Assembly (NCBI GenBank): GCA_024280395.1
Contig: JAJRQG010000153.1
Span: forward strand, 1-32,376
Length of the DNA: 32,376 bases
Direction: 5' to 3'
DNA from: Gammaproteobacteria bacterium
GTDB lineage: Bacteria > Pseudomonadota > Gammaproteobacteria > Xanthomonadales > Marinicellaceae
Position numbers and translations under genes: made by a program. Below, in pieces: positions 16,260-23,755 of this stretch. How positions within the stretch are numbered: the stretch's first letter is position 1; each line of letters starts with the position of its first letter. The notes beneath the pieces were generated by a model. The model was given only the letters and a program-made list of their open reading frames with translations. It was not told the origin of the DNA and searched no databases.

Positions 16260-18593
16260 ATGGTAAAACTTCTTAAAATCAAAAAATGGCTGAAAAGAAT
16301 AATTCTAATCAACCTTTTTCTGTTTGTCACGTTTATATTTTTAGATTGGTTAATACCTTTGCCCATCGATGATTTTAATAAGAGAAGTTTTGCTCAAGTT
16401 GTGGTGGATAAAGATGGACAACCCTTGCGGGCTTTTCCTGATTCGCAAGGTGTGTGGCGGTATCCTGTTGAATTATCAGAAGTTTCGCCGTTATATCTTG
16501 AGGCCTTGATTAACTATGAAGATAGGTATTATTACCAACACTTTGGGATCAATCCATTGGCTGTTGGACGGGCTTTTTGGCAATGGATTTGGGAAGGAGA
16601 GTTGGTTTCTGGCGCTTCAACTTTAACCATGCAAGTCTCAAGAATTTTAAAGCCACATCAGAAAACGCTAACGGGCAAGTTGGGACAAATGTTTCGGGCT
16701 TTGCAGTTGGAGTGGCATTTTAGCAAAGAGGAAATTCTTACCTATTACGTCAATTATGCGCCTTTTGGTGGAACAATAGAGGGCGTACAAGCCGCCAGTT
16801 ATGCCTATTTTGGTAAAAATGCCAATGAACTCAGCCATTCCGAAGCGGCATTACTAGCGGTTATGCCGCAATCTCCCTCTCGATTTAGGCCTGATAGATA
16901 TCCACAAAGGGCAGAGCAAGCCCGCAATAAATTACTCAAACGCCTACAACAATTTAAAGTGTGGGATCAACTGATTATTGGAGAAGCCATGGACGAAGAG
17001 GTTTGGGCAGAATACAACACCAGACCGATGATTGCACCGCTTTTGACCCGCAGATTAACCAAGCAATTTGCAAAACAACAGGTGATTGAATCGACCATTG
17101 ACATTGGATTGCAAACAGAATTGGAAAGGTTGGTTAAAAACTATGTTTTATCTAAATCTGACAAAATGTCAGCGGCATTGTTGTTGGTAGAAAATGACAG
17201 TATGGCAACTCGTGCCTATATTGGCAGTGCTGATTTTCTCAACAATAATAGAGTGGGTCATGTTGATATGATACAGGCCATTCGATCACCTGGTTCTACT
17301 CTAAAACCCTTTATTTATGGCATGGCAATTGATCAAGGGTTGATTCATTCTCAATCTTTGTTGTTCGATGTTCCACAATCATTTAGTGGTTATCGTCCAA
17401 AAAATTTCAGTAGCTCCTTTCATGGTGCGGTCAGTGTTTCTCAAGCTTTGGGCCGTTCGCTCAATATGCCTGCTGTACAGTTACTCAATGAAGTCACTGC
17501 TGAATCCTTCTATGCACAGATGAAAAATGCAGGTTTAGACATGCAATTACCCAATGCGGCAAAACCCAATTTATCCTTGGCTCTGGGTGGTGGTGGAGTC
17601 AGTATGCAGCAATTGGTCGGAACATTTAGCAGTTTGGGGCGTAAAGGGAAATCTGCAGATATTCGATTGACAAGAGATGAAAAATTAAAACAATACTCAA
17701 CCATGAGTGAAGGCAGTGCTTGGATTGTGCAAAATATTTTATCCAATGTGCCGATGAAAAGAGTACGTTCCAAATACATCGATTCAAGCAATACTGTTGC
17801 CTACAAAACAGGAACCAGTTATGGTTCACGTGATGCTTGGGTGATTGCCAGCAATAAAAAATTCACCATCGGTATTTGGCTGGGTCAAGCCGATGGTTCA
17901 GCTATTGAAAAGAACAGTGGCAGACAAGCAGCCGTTCCTTTATTGCAGCAAGTCTTGGCTATTTTACCAGCGGATTGGCAACAAAAAGTAGATAAGCCTT
18001 TTAATGTCAGTTATGAAAAAATTTGTTGGCCCTTGGGTACAAAAGCCAGTTCACAAACACAAGCCAATTGCCACCAGTCAAGAAATGCTTATCTTCTTGA
18101 TGGCACCGCATCACCCACCATCAGTGATCCATCCAGTGATGTTTTCTCATCAGGATTGTTGCCTGTGCAGATAGAAAAAGATTCAGGGTTAAGGGTATTG
18201 CCGAATTGTTGGAGTGGAGAAACCACCACACAACAATTTGCTGTCTGGCCAAAAGTATTAGAACCTTGGATTGCCAAGCCTTATCGCCGTTCTAGTTTTT
18301 TACCTCACTTTAGTAAAAAATGCGCCATCATTCAATCAACCAGTAAACTCAAAATTTCAGGTGTTCACAATCATTCTATTGTCTACCCAGAAGCATCAAG
18401 TTTATTTATGCCCGATGTTCAATTAAGGCTGCAAGGATCATCGGGGAAAAACTACTGGTTTGTTAATGGTGTGTTACAAGAGAGCAATAATCGAGATTTG
18501 ATTTTGTCCCAATTAGAATTAGGAAAATATAAAGTGACGGTGGTTGATAACAGTGCTAATTTTGCAGAAATTGAGTTTGAAGTGAGGTTGTAA
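16260..18593 (+). CDS. pbpC: Penicillin-binding protein 1C
   Basis: PbpC is a bifunctional class A penicillin-binding protein anchored in the inner membrane. The 777-residue protein has a basic N-terminus and one membrane helix (about residues 13-35). The GT51 transglycosylase domain follows, with the catalytic glutamate motif NYEDRYYYQHFG (E87, D88) and GASTLTMQVSR. The transpeptidase has all three motifs: S346-T-L-K349, S400-L-N402 and K516-T-G518. After about residue 590 comes the C-terminal domain typical of PBP1C. It is commonly encoded next to alpha-2-macroglobulin, and the pair is thought to trap intruding proteases and repair the wall. Here a racemase and a PEGA-like gene separate the two. 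No strong ribosome site is visible before the ATG. Confidence 0.95.
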   Translation: MVKLLKIKKWLKRIILINLFLFVTFIFLDWLIPLPIDDFNKRSFAQVVVDKDGQPLRAFPDSQGVWRYPVELSEVSPLYLEALINYEDRYYYQHFGINPLAVGRAFWQWIWEGELVSGASTLTMQVSRILKPHQKTLTGKLGQMFRALQLEWHFSKEEILTYYVNYAPFGGTIEGVQAASYAYFGKNANELSHSEAALLAVMPQSPSRFRPDRYPQRAEQARNKLLKRLQQFKVWDQLIIGEAMDEEVWAEYNTRPMIAPLLTRRLTKQFAKQQVIESTIDIGLQTELERLVKNYVLSKSDKMSAALLLVENDSMATRAYIGSADFLNNNRVGHVDMIQAIRSPGSTLKPFIYGMAIDQGLIHSQSLLFDVPQSFSGYRPKNFSSSFHGAVSVSQALGRSLNMPAVQLLNEVTAESFYAQMKNAGLDMQLPNAAKPNLSLALGGGGVSMQQLVGTFSSLGRKGKSADIRLTRDEKLKQYSTMSEGSAWIVQNILSNVPMKRVRSKYIDSSNTVAYKTGTSYGSRDAWVIASNKKFTIGIWLGQADGSAIEKNSGRQAAVPLLQQVLAILPADWQQKVDKPFNVSYEKICWPLGTKASSQTQANCHQSRNAYLLDGTASPTISDPSSDVFSSGLLPVQIEKDSGLRVLPNCWSGETTTQQFAVWPKVLEPWIAKPYRRSSFLPHFSKKCAIIQSTSKLKISGVHNHSIVYPEASSLFMPDVQLRLQGSSGKNYWFVNGVLQESNNRDLILSQLELGKYKVTVVDNSANFAEIEFEVRL

Positions 18594-18599
18594 TAATGA

Positions 18600-18719
18600 A
18601 ATTTTAATAGACCAGGAGCTTTCCCCAGTATAGTAATCGTAGCAAAGGATAGTTGGTTTGGGCCAGGTATTTTTGCACTGGGTTTTCTATTTTTCAGAGA
18701 TGTTTTAATGTGGCTTTAG
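18600..18719 (+). pseudogene. Possible C-terminal remnant of a membrane protein
   Basis: An open stretch of 39 codons without a start, directly after pbpC, encodes a plausible membrane segment (AKDSWFGPGIFALGFLFF, then RDVLMWL) ending in a stop at 18717-18719. The composition looks protein-like and is unlike the surrounding spacer. It could be the tail of a decayed gene, or chance. The remaining bases up to 18750 show nothing else. Confidence 0.25.
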
Positions 18720-18750
18720 TTCTTATTTTAACTAAAGAATGAAATTCTTA

Positions 18751-18779
18751 TTGACAGTATACTTGTCTTAAAGTAACCT
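18751..18779 (+). promoter_or_regulatory. Possible promoter with embedded palindrome
   Basis: A perfect -35 box TTGACA (18751-18756) is followed after 17 bp by TAACCT, a poor -10 box. The hexamer GTATAC directly after the -35 box, flanked by ACA and TTGT, makes a small palindrome where the XRE regulator encoded by this operon could bind. Confidence 0.35.
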
Positions 18780-18812
18780 AAAGATATCAAATAGATAATT
18801 AAAGGTGTAGTT

Positions 18813-19289
18813 ATGAATAATAAAATAGAAATTTTAGAAGATTTAGAAAGTAAAAGAAGAACCTATTTATTGGGGTTTATCGTTTTCTTTGGAATATGGC
18901 AATTGGGTATGCTTGGTACATGGTATTTTAAAGAGGTTTTACCAAACTCTATTTATATAGTTTTTGGTGTGTTGTTATTGGTTGGGTCATTTGGTTGGGT
19001 TTGGGTTTCATATTTGCTATTGAAGATTAATAAGATATTTAAACAAAACCCCGGTTTTTGTAAATTGTTTAATGATGAAAGAGAATCCAATATCAAGTAT
19101 AAATCTTCTTTTTATGGATTGATGACTGTTATGACTTTGTCATTTGTCCTTACTGTCTTATTTCTGCTAGGTAAAGAGTGGTTTGGGATTGATTTTTCAA
19201 TTTATTCTGGACAGTTTGTCGCTCACTTGACTGGGGTAACTGCTATTTTGTCCACGATCATTGCCTACTATCACTTGAGCAAAGACTAA
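18813..19289 (+). CDS. Four-helix membrane protein paired with an XRE regulator
   Basis: The function of this 158-residue inner-membrane protein is unknown. It has four hydrophobic segments at about residues 18-38, 46-68, 100-120 and 134-153, with charged loops between. AAAGG lies before the ATG at suitable spacing. Its stop overlaps the start of the following XRE-family regulator by one base (TAATG), so the two are made together. Pairs of a small membrane protein and a short helix-turn-helix regulator are common in bacteria, usually with undefined roles. Confidence 0.75.
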   Translation: MNNKIEILEDLESKRRTYLLGFIVFFGIWQLGMLGTWYFKEVLPNSIYIVFGVLLLVGSFGWVWVSYLLLKINKIFKQNPGFCKLFNDERESNIKYKSSFYGLMTVMTLSFVLTVLFLLGKEWFGIDFSIYSGQFVAHLTGVTAILSTIIAYYHLSKD

Positions 19290-19492
19290 TGAGCATTCAA
19301 GTCGGTAATAGTTTAAAAGTATGGCGAGCAAAATTTGATCTTACTCAAGCCGAACTTGCCATCAAAGCCAGAGTATCTAGAAAAACGATCAGTACCCTTG
19401 AAAGAGGCGTTTACATGCCCTCTGTTGGATTGGCATTAACTTTGGCAGAGCTTTTTGAAACGACTGTTGAGGAAGTGTTTTATTTATCATAG
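19289..19492 (+). CDS. XRE-family transcriptional regulator
   Basis: The 67-residue protein is almost entirely one HTH domain of the Cro/CI (YozG-like) type. Helices 2 and 3 correspond to LTQAELAIKARVSRKTISTL, followed by ERGVYMPSVGLALTLAELFET and the common ending VEEVFYL. It should bind DNA as a dimer, probably the promoter of its own operon. It overlaps the preceding membrane-protein gene by one base. Confidence 0.88.
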   Translation: MSIQVGNSLKVWRAKFDLTQAELAIKARVSRKTISTLERGVYMPSVGLALTLAELFETTVEEVFYLS

Positions 19493-19539
19493 GCAATTTA
19501 AAATAGTAGTGCAGCTTGCTTGATGGCTACAAAAGCTAA

Positions 19540-20601
19540 CTATAAATTTTTTAAAACGGCATCAGTAAATTCAATTGTGCCTACTTTAATATCACCTTCT
19601 TGATAAATATCACCCGTTCTAAATCCTGCTTCTAAGGTTTTAATAATGGCTTGCTCAATTTGAGAAGCTTGTTGTTCCATGTCAAAGGAATAACGCAGCA
19701 TCAATGCTAGGCTTAAAATTTGTGCGGTTGGATTGGCAATGTTTTGATTGGCAATATCAGGTGCAGATCCTCCTGAGGGTTCGTACAAGCCAAAACCTTC
19801 AGCAGAAAAGCTGGCAGAAGGCATCAAGCCCAAAGAACCGGGCAGGGCGCTTGCAGCATCTGAGATAATGTCACCAAACAAATTGGCAGTAACGATGGTG
19901 TCAAATTGAGCTGGATTAAGGATGATTTGCATGGCGCAGTTATCTACCAACATATGTTCCAGAATCACCTCTGGATACTCTTTAGAAACTTCATTGGCAA
20001 TGGTTCTCCACAATTTAGAGGTGTCCAGTACATTGGCTTTATCAACAGAAACCAATTTTTTATTTCTAGCCATCGCTGTTTTAAAACCTTGGTGCATGGC
20101 AATTTTAATTTGGTTTTCGTCATAACGCGCCACATCGGTGGCTACACGCAAACCATTTTCTTCAAATTGTTTGTGTTCACCAAAGTAAATATCGCCCAAT
20201 AATTCACGGATAATCATAATATCCACACCTTGTTCAATCAATTCTGGTTTTAAAGGTGAGATACTTATGAGTGATTTGAATAGAGTCGCAGGGCGTAGAT
20301 TGACATTTAATCCGAGAGCTTGGCGCAAGGCTAAGATTGAATTGGCTTCACAGCGGTGCCATTTGGGCAAATGTGCATCAACAATGGGGCCACCAACTGA
20401 ACCAAATAAAACCGCATCGGCTGATTGACATAATTGTGAAGTAACTTCTGGGAAGTGCGATTGGTGTACATCATATGCCGCTCCACCTATTAAACCGTGC
20501 TCAATTTTAAAACCTAAATTCAAAGCCTCGAGTATTCTCAATGTTTGTGTCATCACTTCGTGGCCGATTCCATCACCGGCTAGGATTGCTATTTTTTTCA
20601 T
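19540..20601 (-). CDS. leuB: 3-isopropylmalate dehydrogenase
   Basis: LeuB oxidises and decarboxylates 3-isopropylmalate to 2-oxoisocaproate with NAD+, the third leucine-specific step. The 353 residues match the family. It begins MKKIAILAGDGIGHEV, and other signatures are the substrate-binding segment with LRQALGLNVNLRP, VDKANVLDTSKLWR, and the metal-binding NLFGDIISDAAS. ATG at 20601 is chosen; the frame extends to a TTG at 20622 but the conserved N-terminus begins at the ATG. The gene has the same orientation as leuD but an oppositely directed RDD gene lies between them, so it probably needs its own promoter in the 160-bp gap at 20602-20760, where I saw no convincing boxes. Confidence 0.97.
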   Translation of the reverse strand: MKKIAILAGDGIGHEVMTQTLRILEALNLGFKIEHGLIGGAAYDVHQSHFPEVTSQLCQSADAVLFGSVGGPIVDAHLPKWHRCEANSILALRQALGLNVNLRPATLFKSLISISPLKPELIEQGVDIMIIRELLGDIYFGEHKQFEENGLRVATDVARYDENQIKIAMHQGFKTAMARNKKLVSVDKANVLDTSKLWRTIANEVSKEYPEVILEHMLVDNCAMQIILNPAQFDTIVTANLFGDIISDAASALPGSLGLMPSASFSAEGFGLYEPSGGSAPDIANQNIANPTAQILSLALMLRYSFDMEQQASQIEQAIIKTLEAGFRTGDIYQEGDIKVGTIEFTDAVLKNL

Positions 20602-20760
20602 GGTTATATTTAGGTTATCCAACTTATTGTTATTTTACATGTATGATGATGAACTTGAATAAAATACTCCTTGTTGTAGTAAATTAATTTATAAAATGGT
20701 TACACATTTTAGATTTAGTAGAATATGATGATTATTTATTTGGCTATTAAGGAAGTAAAT

Positions 20761-21309
20761 ATGGTTTACGCAGGGTTTTCGAAAAGATTTGGCGCATTTT
20801 GGATAGATTTTATAATATTTGTTCCATTAATATTTTTTGTTATGTGGGGAAATGAACAATGGAGATTATTTGAACTATTCTATTTTGCACCTGGTATGGT
20901 TTTTGGTGTCTATTTTTCAGTATATTTGGTTAAGCGATATGGAGGAACTCCAGGGAAACTTTTACTTAATATTAAAATAGTTAAACTAGATGGAAGTAAT
21001 GTTGGTTATAAGGAGTCAGTTATTCGGTATTCTGTTATATTTTTATTGTCAGTTGTATCTTCAATAGTTGATTTTCCTGTGTTGTTAGAAATGTCCGACT
21101 CTAAGTATTTTTCTATGGGTTTAAATGCACGATGGGATTATAGAATAAGTCATCAATCTCAGTTTAGTAAATATTTAACTATCCTAACACAAATTTGGAT
21201 TTACTCAGAATTTATTGTGTTGTTATTAAATAAAAAGAAACGAGCTCTTCATGATTATATGGCAGGAACTGTTGTAGTTGAAAAATATTCATTGCCTATT
21301 AATAAATAA
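20761..21309 (+). CDS. RDD-family membrane protein
   Basis: The 182-residue protein is an RDD-domain inner-membrane protein; the biochemical role is unknown for most members, though some affect ion or compound transport. It starts VYAGFSKRFGAFWIDFIIF, the usual first helix with the conserved Arg and Asp. It continues with RYGGTPGKLLLNIKIVKLDG and ends with KKKRALHDYMAGTVVV, the typical RxLHDxxAGT signature. ATG at 20761 is chosen over 20725 because AAGGA lies 7 bases upstream. It runs against the leucine genes and its last 21 bases overlap the 3' end of leuD tail to tail. Composition is more AT-rich than its neighbours by eye, consistent with insertion into an older leu operon. Confidence 0.85.
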   Translation: MVYAGFSKRFGAFWIDFIIFVPLIFFVMWGNEQWRLFELFYFAPGMVFGVYFSVYLVKRYGGTPGKLLLNIKIVKLDGSNVGYKESVIRYSVIFLLSVVSSIVDFPVLLEMSDSKYFSMGLNARWDYRISHQSQFSKYLTILTQIWIYSEFIVLLLNKKKRALHDYMAGTVVVEKYSLPINK

Positions 21310-21879
21310 TGAGTTACTAACCTGTTTTTGTTTAAAGTCTTTAATATTGTCAATATTCGACATCAAATAATCTAACTCGTCTAAACCATTGATTAAACAA
21401 TGTTTAAAAAATTCACTTAAGGTGAACTCTAATGTATTCTCATAATATTGAATGGTTTGATTTTCAATGTCAATTTTGAGTATCAATTCACTGGATTCAG
21501 CATCATTAAATAGTTTATCAACCACATCTTGTGGTTGTTGGATTAATACCAAGCCATTTTTTTTGGCATTATTGGCAAAAATATCAGCAAAACTGGGTGC
21601 AATAATGGCATTGATGCCTAATTCTTTTATTGCCCAAACGGCGTGTTCTCGAGATGAACCACAACCAAAATTTGCGCCAGTAATTAATATCGGTGCTTGT
21701 GAATATTTACTTTGGTTCAATACAAAATCAGGGTCTGATTTTAACCGTGAAAAGGCATGTTGCCCATAACCCGTTTGTGAGGTGCTGGTTAAATACTGAG
21801 CAGGGATAATAATATCGGTGTCAATATCAGTCATGTTCATAGGAATGGCAATGCCTTGAATTTTCTTTATGGCTTTCAT
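21289..21879 (-). CDS. leuD: 3-isopropylmalate dehydratase small subunit
   Basis: LeuD is the swivel subunit of isopropylmalate isomerase and works with LeuC to convert 2- to 3-isopropylmalate. The 196 residues match the family. The loop GANFGCGSSREHA (about residues 68-80) is the substrate-binding signature, and DTDIIIPAQYL precedes it. The start overlaps the leuC stop by 4 bases (ATGA), showing translational coupling with leuC. Its 3' end overlaps the convergent RDD gene by 21 bp; the last residues (about 185-196) are variable in the family and may have been shaped by that junction. Confidence 0.96.
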   Translation of the reverse strand: MKAIKKIQGIAIPMNMTDIDTDIIIPAQYLTSTSQTGYGQHAFSRLKSDPDFVLNQSKYSQAPILITGANFGCGSSREHAVWAIKELGINAIIAPSFADIFANNAKKNGLVLIQQPQDVVDKLFNDAESSELILKIDIENQTIQYYENTLEFTLSEFFKHCLINGLDELDYLMSNIDNIKDFKQKQVSNSLFINRQ

Positions 21880-23279
21880 GCAATTTCTCCTGCTTGATTA
21901 AAATAGGCGATTGGCGAAACAATTTTCCCAGCAATTGCACTGGCTGCAACGGTTGCAGGTGAGGCTAAATGCGTAATACTACCTGTGCCTTGTCTGCCTA
22001 CAAAATTACGGTTGGTGGATGAAATACATCGAGAACCCGCAGGGACTTTGTCATCATTCATGCCTAAACACATGGAACATCCAGGCATCCTAAATTCTGC
22101 ACCAGAAGAATTGATGATATCTATCAATCCCTCATCATCAGCTTGCGCCATAACTTGTTCTGAACCTGGTACCACATAAAAAGTGATGTGTTCAGCAATT
22201 TTTTTGTCTTTTAAAATAGCAGCGGTAACGCGCATGTCTTCAATCCGTCCATTGGTACATGAGCCAACAAATGCCCAATCAAGCTTGGTGTCTTTTATAG
22301 GTTGATTGATTGATAATTTGACATAATCCAAAGCATTTTTTGACATGTCATCTGTGTTTTTTGGAATAGTTTGATTAATTTCAATCGCTTGTTGTGGATT
22401 GGTACCCCACGAAACCATCGGGTTTAAATCACTGACATCAATGATGATTGTTTTGTCATAACAACAATCGCTATCGCTTTTTAAACTTTCCCAATAGGCA
22501 ATAGCCTTATTCCAACTGTCTCCAGTTGGTGCATATTTTTTACCTTTTAGATAATCATAAGTTGCCTTGTCTGGCGCAATCAATCCAGCTACTGCTCCAC
22601 ATTCGATGCTCATATTACACAAAGTCATGCGCGCTTCCATACTCATGGATTCAATCGCCGAGCCTGTGTATTCAATAATATGGCCATTGGCACCACCAAT
22701 ACCAATATTCGCAATCAATTTCATTACGGCGTCTTTAGCTGTCACACCAGGCTGAAATTCTCCTGTGAATTCAACTTGCATTGTTTTGGGTTTGTTCATC
22801 AACAAACAACCACTGGCAAATACATGTCCAACTGTTGAAGTGCCAATGCCAAAAGCGATTGCCCCAAAAGCACCATGAGTAGCAGTATGTGAATCCCCGC
22901 AAACTATTGTCATTCCAGGTTGAGTCATACCCAATTCTGGCCCGACGACATGCACAATGCCTTGGTGTGAAGAATCCATATCATAAAAAGGCACGTTAAA
23001 TTCTTTGGTATTATCACGTAGTTTTTGAACTTGTGCTTTTGCCATTTCATCAAATATTTCATGGCGGTTTTTACGAGTAGGAATACTGTGGTCAACTGTC
23101 GCCAGTAATGATTTGGTATCAAATACGGGCAGTTTTCTTTCCCGCAGTGTATCAAAAGCTTGAGCAGATGTAACCTCGTGAACCAAGCAAAAATCTATGG
23201 CTAAGATTGCTGGGTGGCCTTGTTTTTGTTGGACGATGTGTGCGTTCCATACTTTGTCGATTATGTTTTCTTTTTTCAT
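21876..23279 (-). CDS. leuC: 3-isopropylmalate dehydratase large subunit
   Basis: LeuC carries the 4Fe-4S cluster of isopropylmalate isomerase, an aconitase relative. The 467 residues match the E. coli length. The three cluster cysteines are visible: Cys341 in VGSCTNGRIEDM, and Cys401 and Cys404 in PGCSMCLGMN. GDSHTATHGAFGA and SSTNRNFVGRQG are further signatures. It starts 6 bp after the OsmC-like gene and overlaps leuD by 4 bp, so leuA, the OsmC-like gene, leuC and leuD look like one transcript. Confidence 0.97.
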   Translation of the reverse strand: MKKENIIDKVWNAHIVQQKQGHPAILAIDFCLVHEVTSAQAFDTLRERKLPVFDTKSLLATVDHSIPTRKNRHEIFDEMAKAQVQKLRDNTKEFNVPFYDMDSSHQGIVHVVGPELGMTQPGMTIVCGDSHTATHGAFGAIAFGIGTSTVGHVFASGCLLMNKPKTMQVEFTGEFQPGVTAKDAVMKLIANIGIGGANGHIIEYTGSAIESMSMEARMTLCNMSIECGAVAGLIAPDKATYDYLKGKKYAPTGDSWNKAIAYWESLKSDSDCCYDKTIIIDVSDLNPMVSWGTNPQQAIEINQTIPKNTDDMSKNALDYVKLSINQPIKDTKLDWAFVGSCTNGRIEDMRVTAAILKDKKIAEHITFYVVPGSEQVMAQADDEGLIDIINSSGAEFRMPGCSMCLGMNDDKVPAGSRCISSTNRNFVGRQGTGSITHLASPATVAASAIAGKIVSPIAYFNQAGEIA

Positions 23280-23285
23280 TTTATT

Positions 23286-23753
23286 TTATATGTGCCTTGA
23301 TATATGTATTTTGGTTTTAACAGAATTGGCTATAAAGCATTGTTTATGGGCATTGTGGTGTATTTTGTCAATTTGTTCTTGTGTTGGTTGTAGTTCACCA
23401 GAAAAAACTATTTTTGGTTGTAAAGTTACATCGGTCATGGACATTTTATTGTCTTTGTTAATTTGCATAATGCCAATGGCCTTGTCTGTATAACTTTCAA
23501 CAGTATATTTTCGATTGGCAGCGAATGACAAGAAGAACAACATGTGACAACTGGATATTGATGCAATAAAGGCTTCTTCAGGATCAACATTGGCTTCGAT
23601 AGAATAGGGCAGAGGCACTACATGTGGAGATGAAGAGGCTTGTATGATTTGTCCACCATCAAATTCCCATGTGTGTCCCCGTGAGTATTTGTTGTCGATA
23701 AATTTTTCATCATCTTGACGTTGCCAATTGATTGTTGCGTTATGGTTTGACAT
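23286..23753 (-). CDS. OsmC-family protein in the leucine operon
   Basis: The 155-residue protein is an OsmC/Ohr-like fold protein. Family members reduce organic hydroperoxides using two cysteines. Both are present here: Cys69 in ISSCHMLFFL and Cys139 in HKQCFIANSVK. GHTWEFDGGQIIQASSSP and VDPEEAFIAS are typical of the OsmC branch that is often annotated as peroxiredoxin. It starts 2 bp after the leuA stop and ends 6 bp before leuC, so it is co-transcribed with leucine genes. One guess is that it shields the oxygen-sensitive cluster of LeuC, but nothing in the sequence proves it. Confidence 0.88.
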   Translation of the reverse strand: MSNHNATINWQRQDDEKFIDNKYSRGHTWEFDGGQIIQASSSPHVVPLPYSIEANVDPEEAFIASISSCHMLFFLSFAANRKYTVESYTDKAIGIMQINKDNKMSMTDVTLQPKIVFSGELQPTQEQIDKIHHNAHKQCFIANSVKTKIHISRHI

Positions 23754-23755
23754 GA

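Noticed and set aside
9930-18593. Macroglobulin, racemase, PEGA-like protein and PbpC as an anti-phage defence system
   Set aside because: None has a nuclease, sensor or effector domain typical of such systems, and the macroglobulin-PbpC pair already has a sound envelope role.
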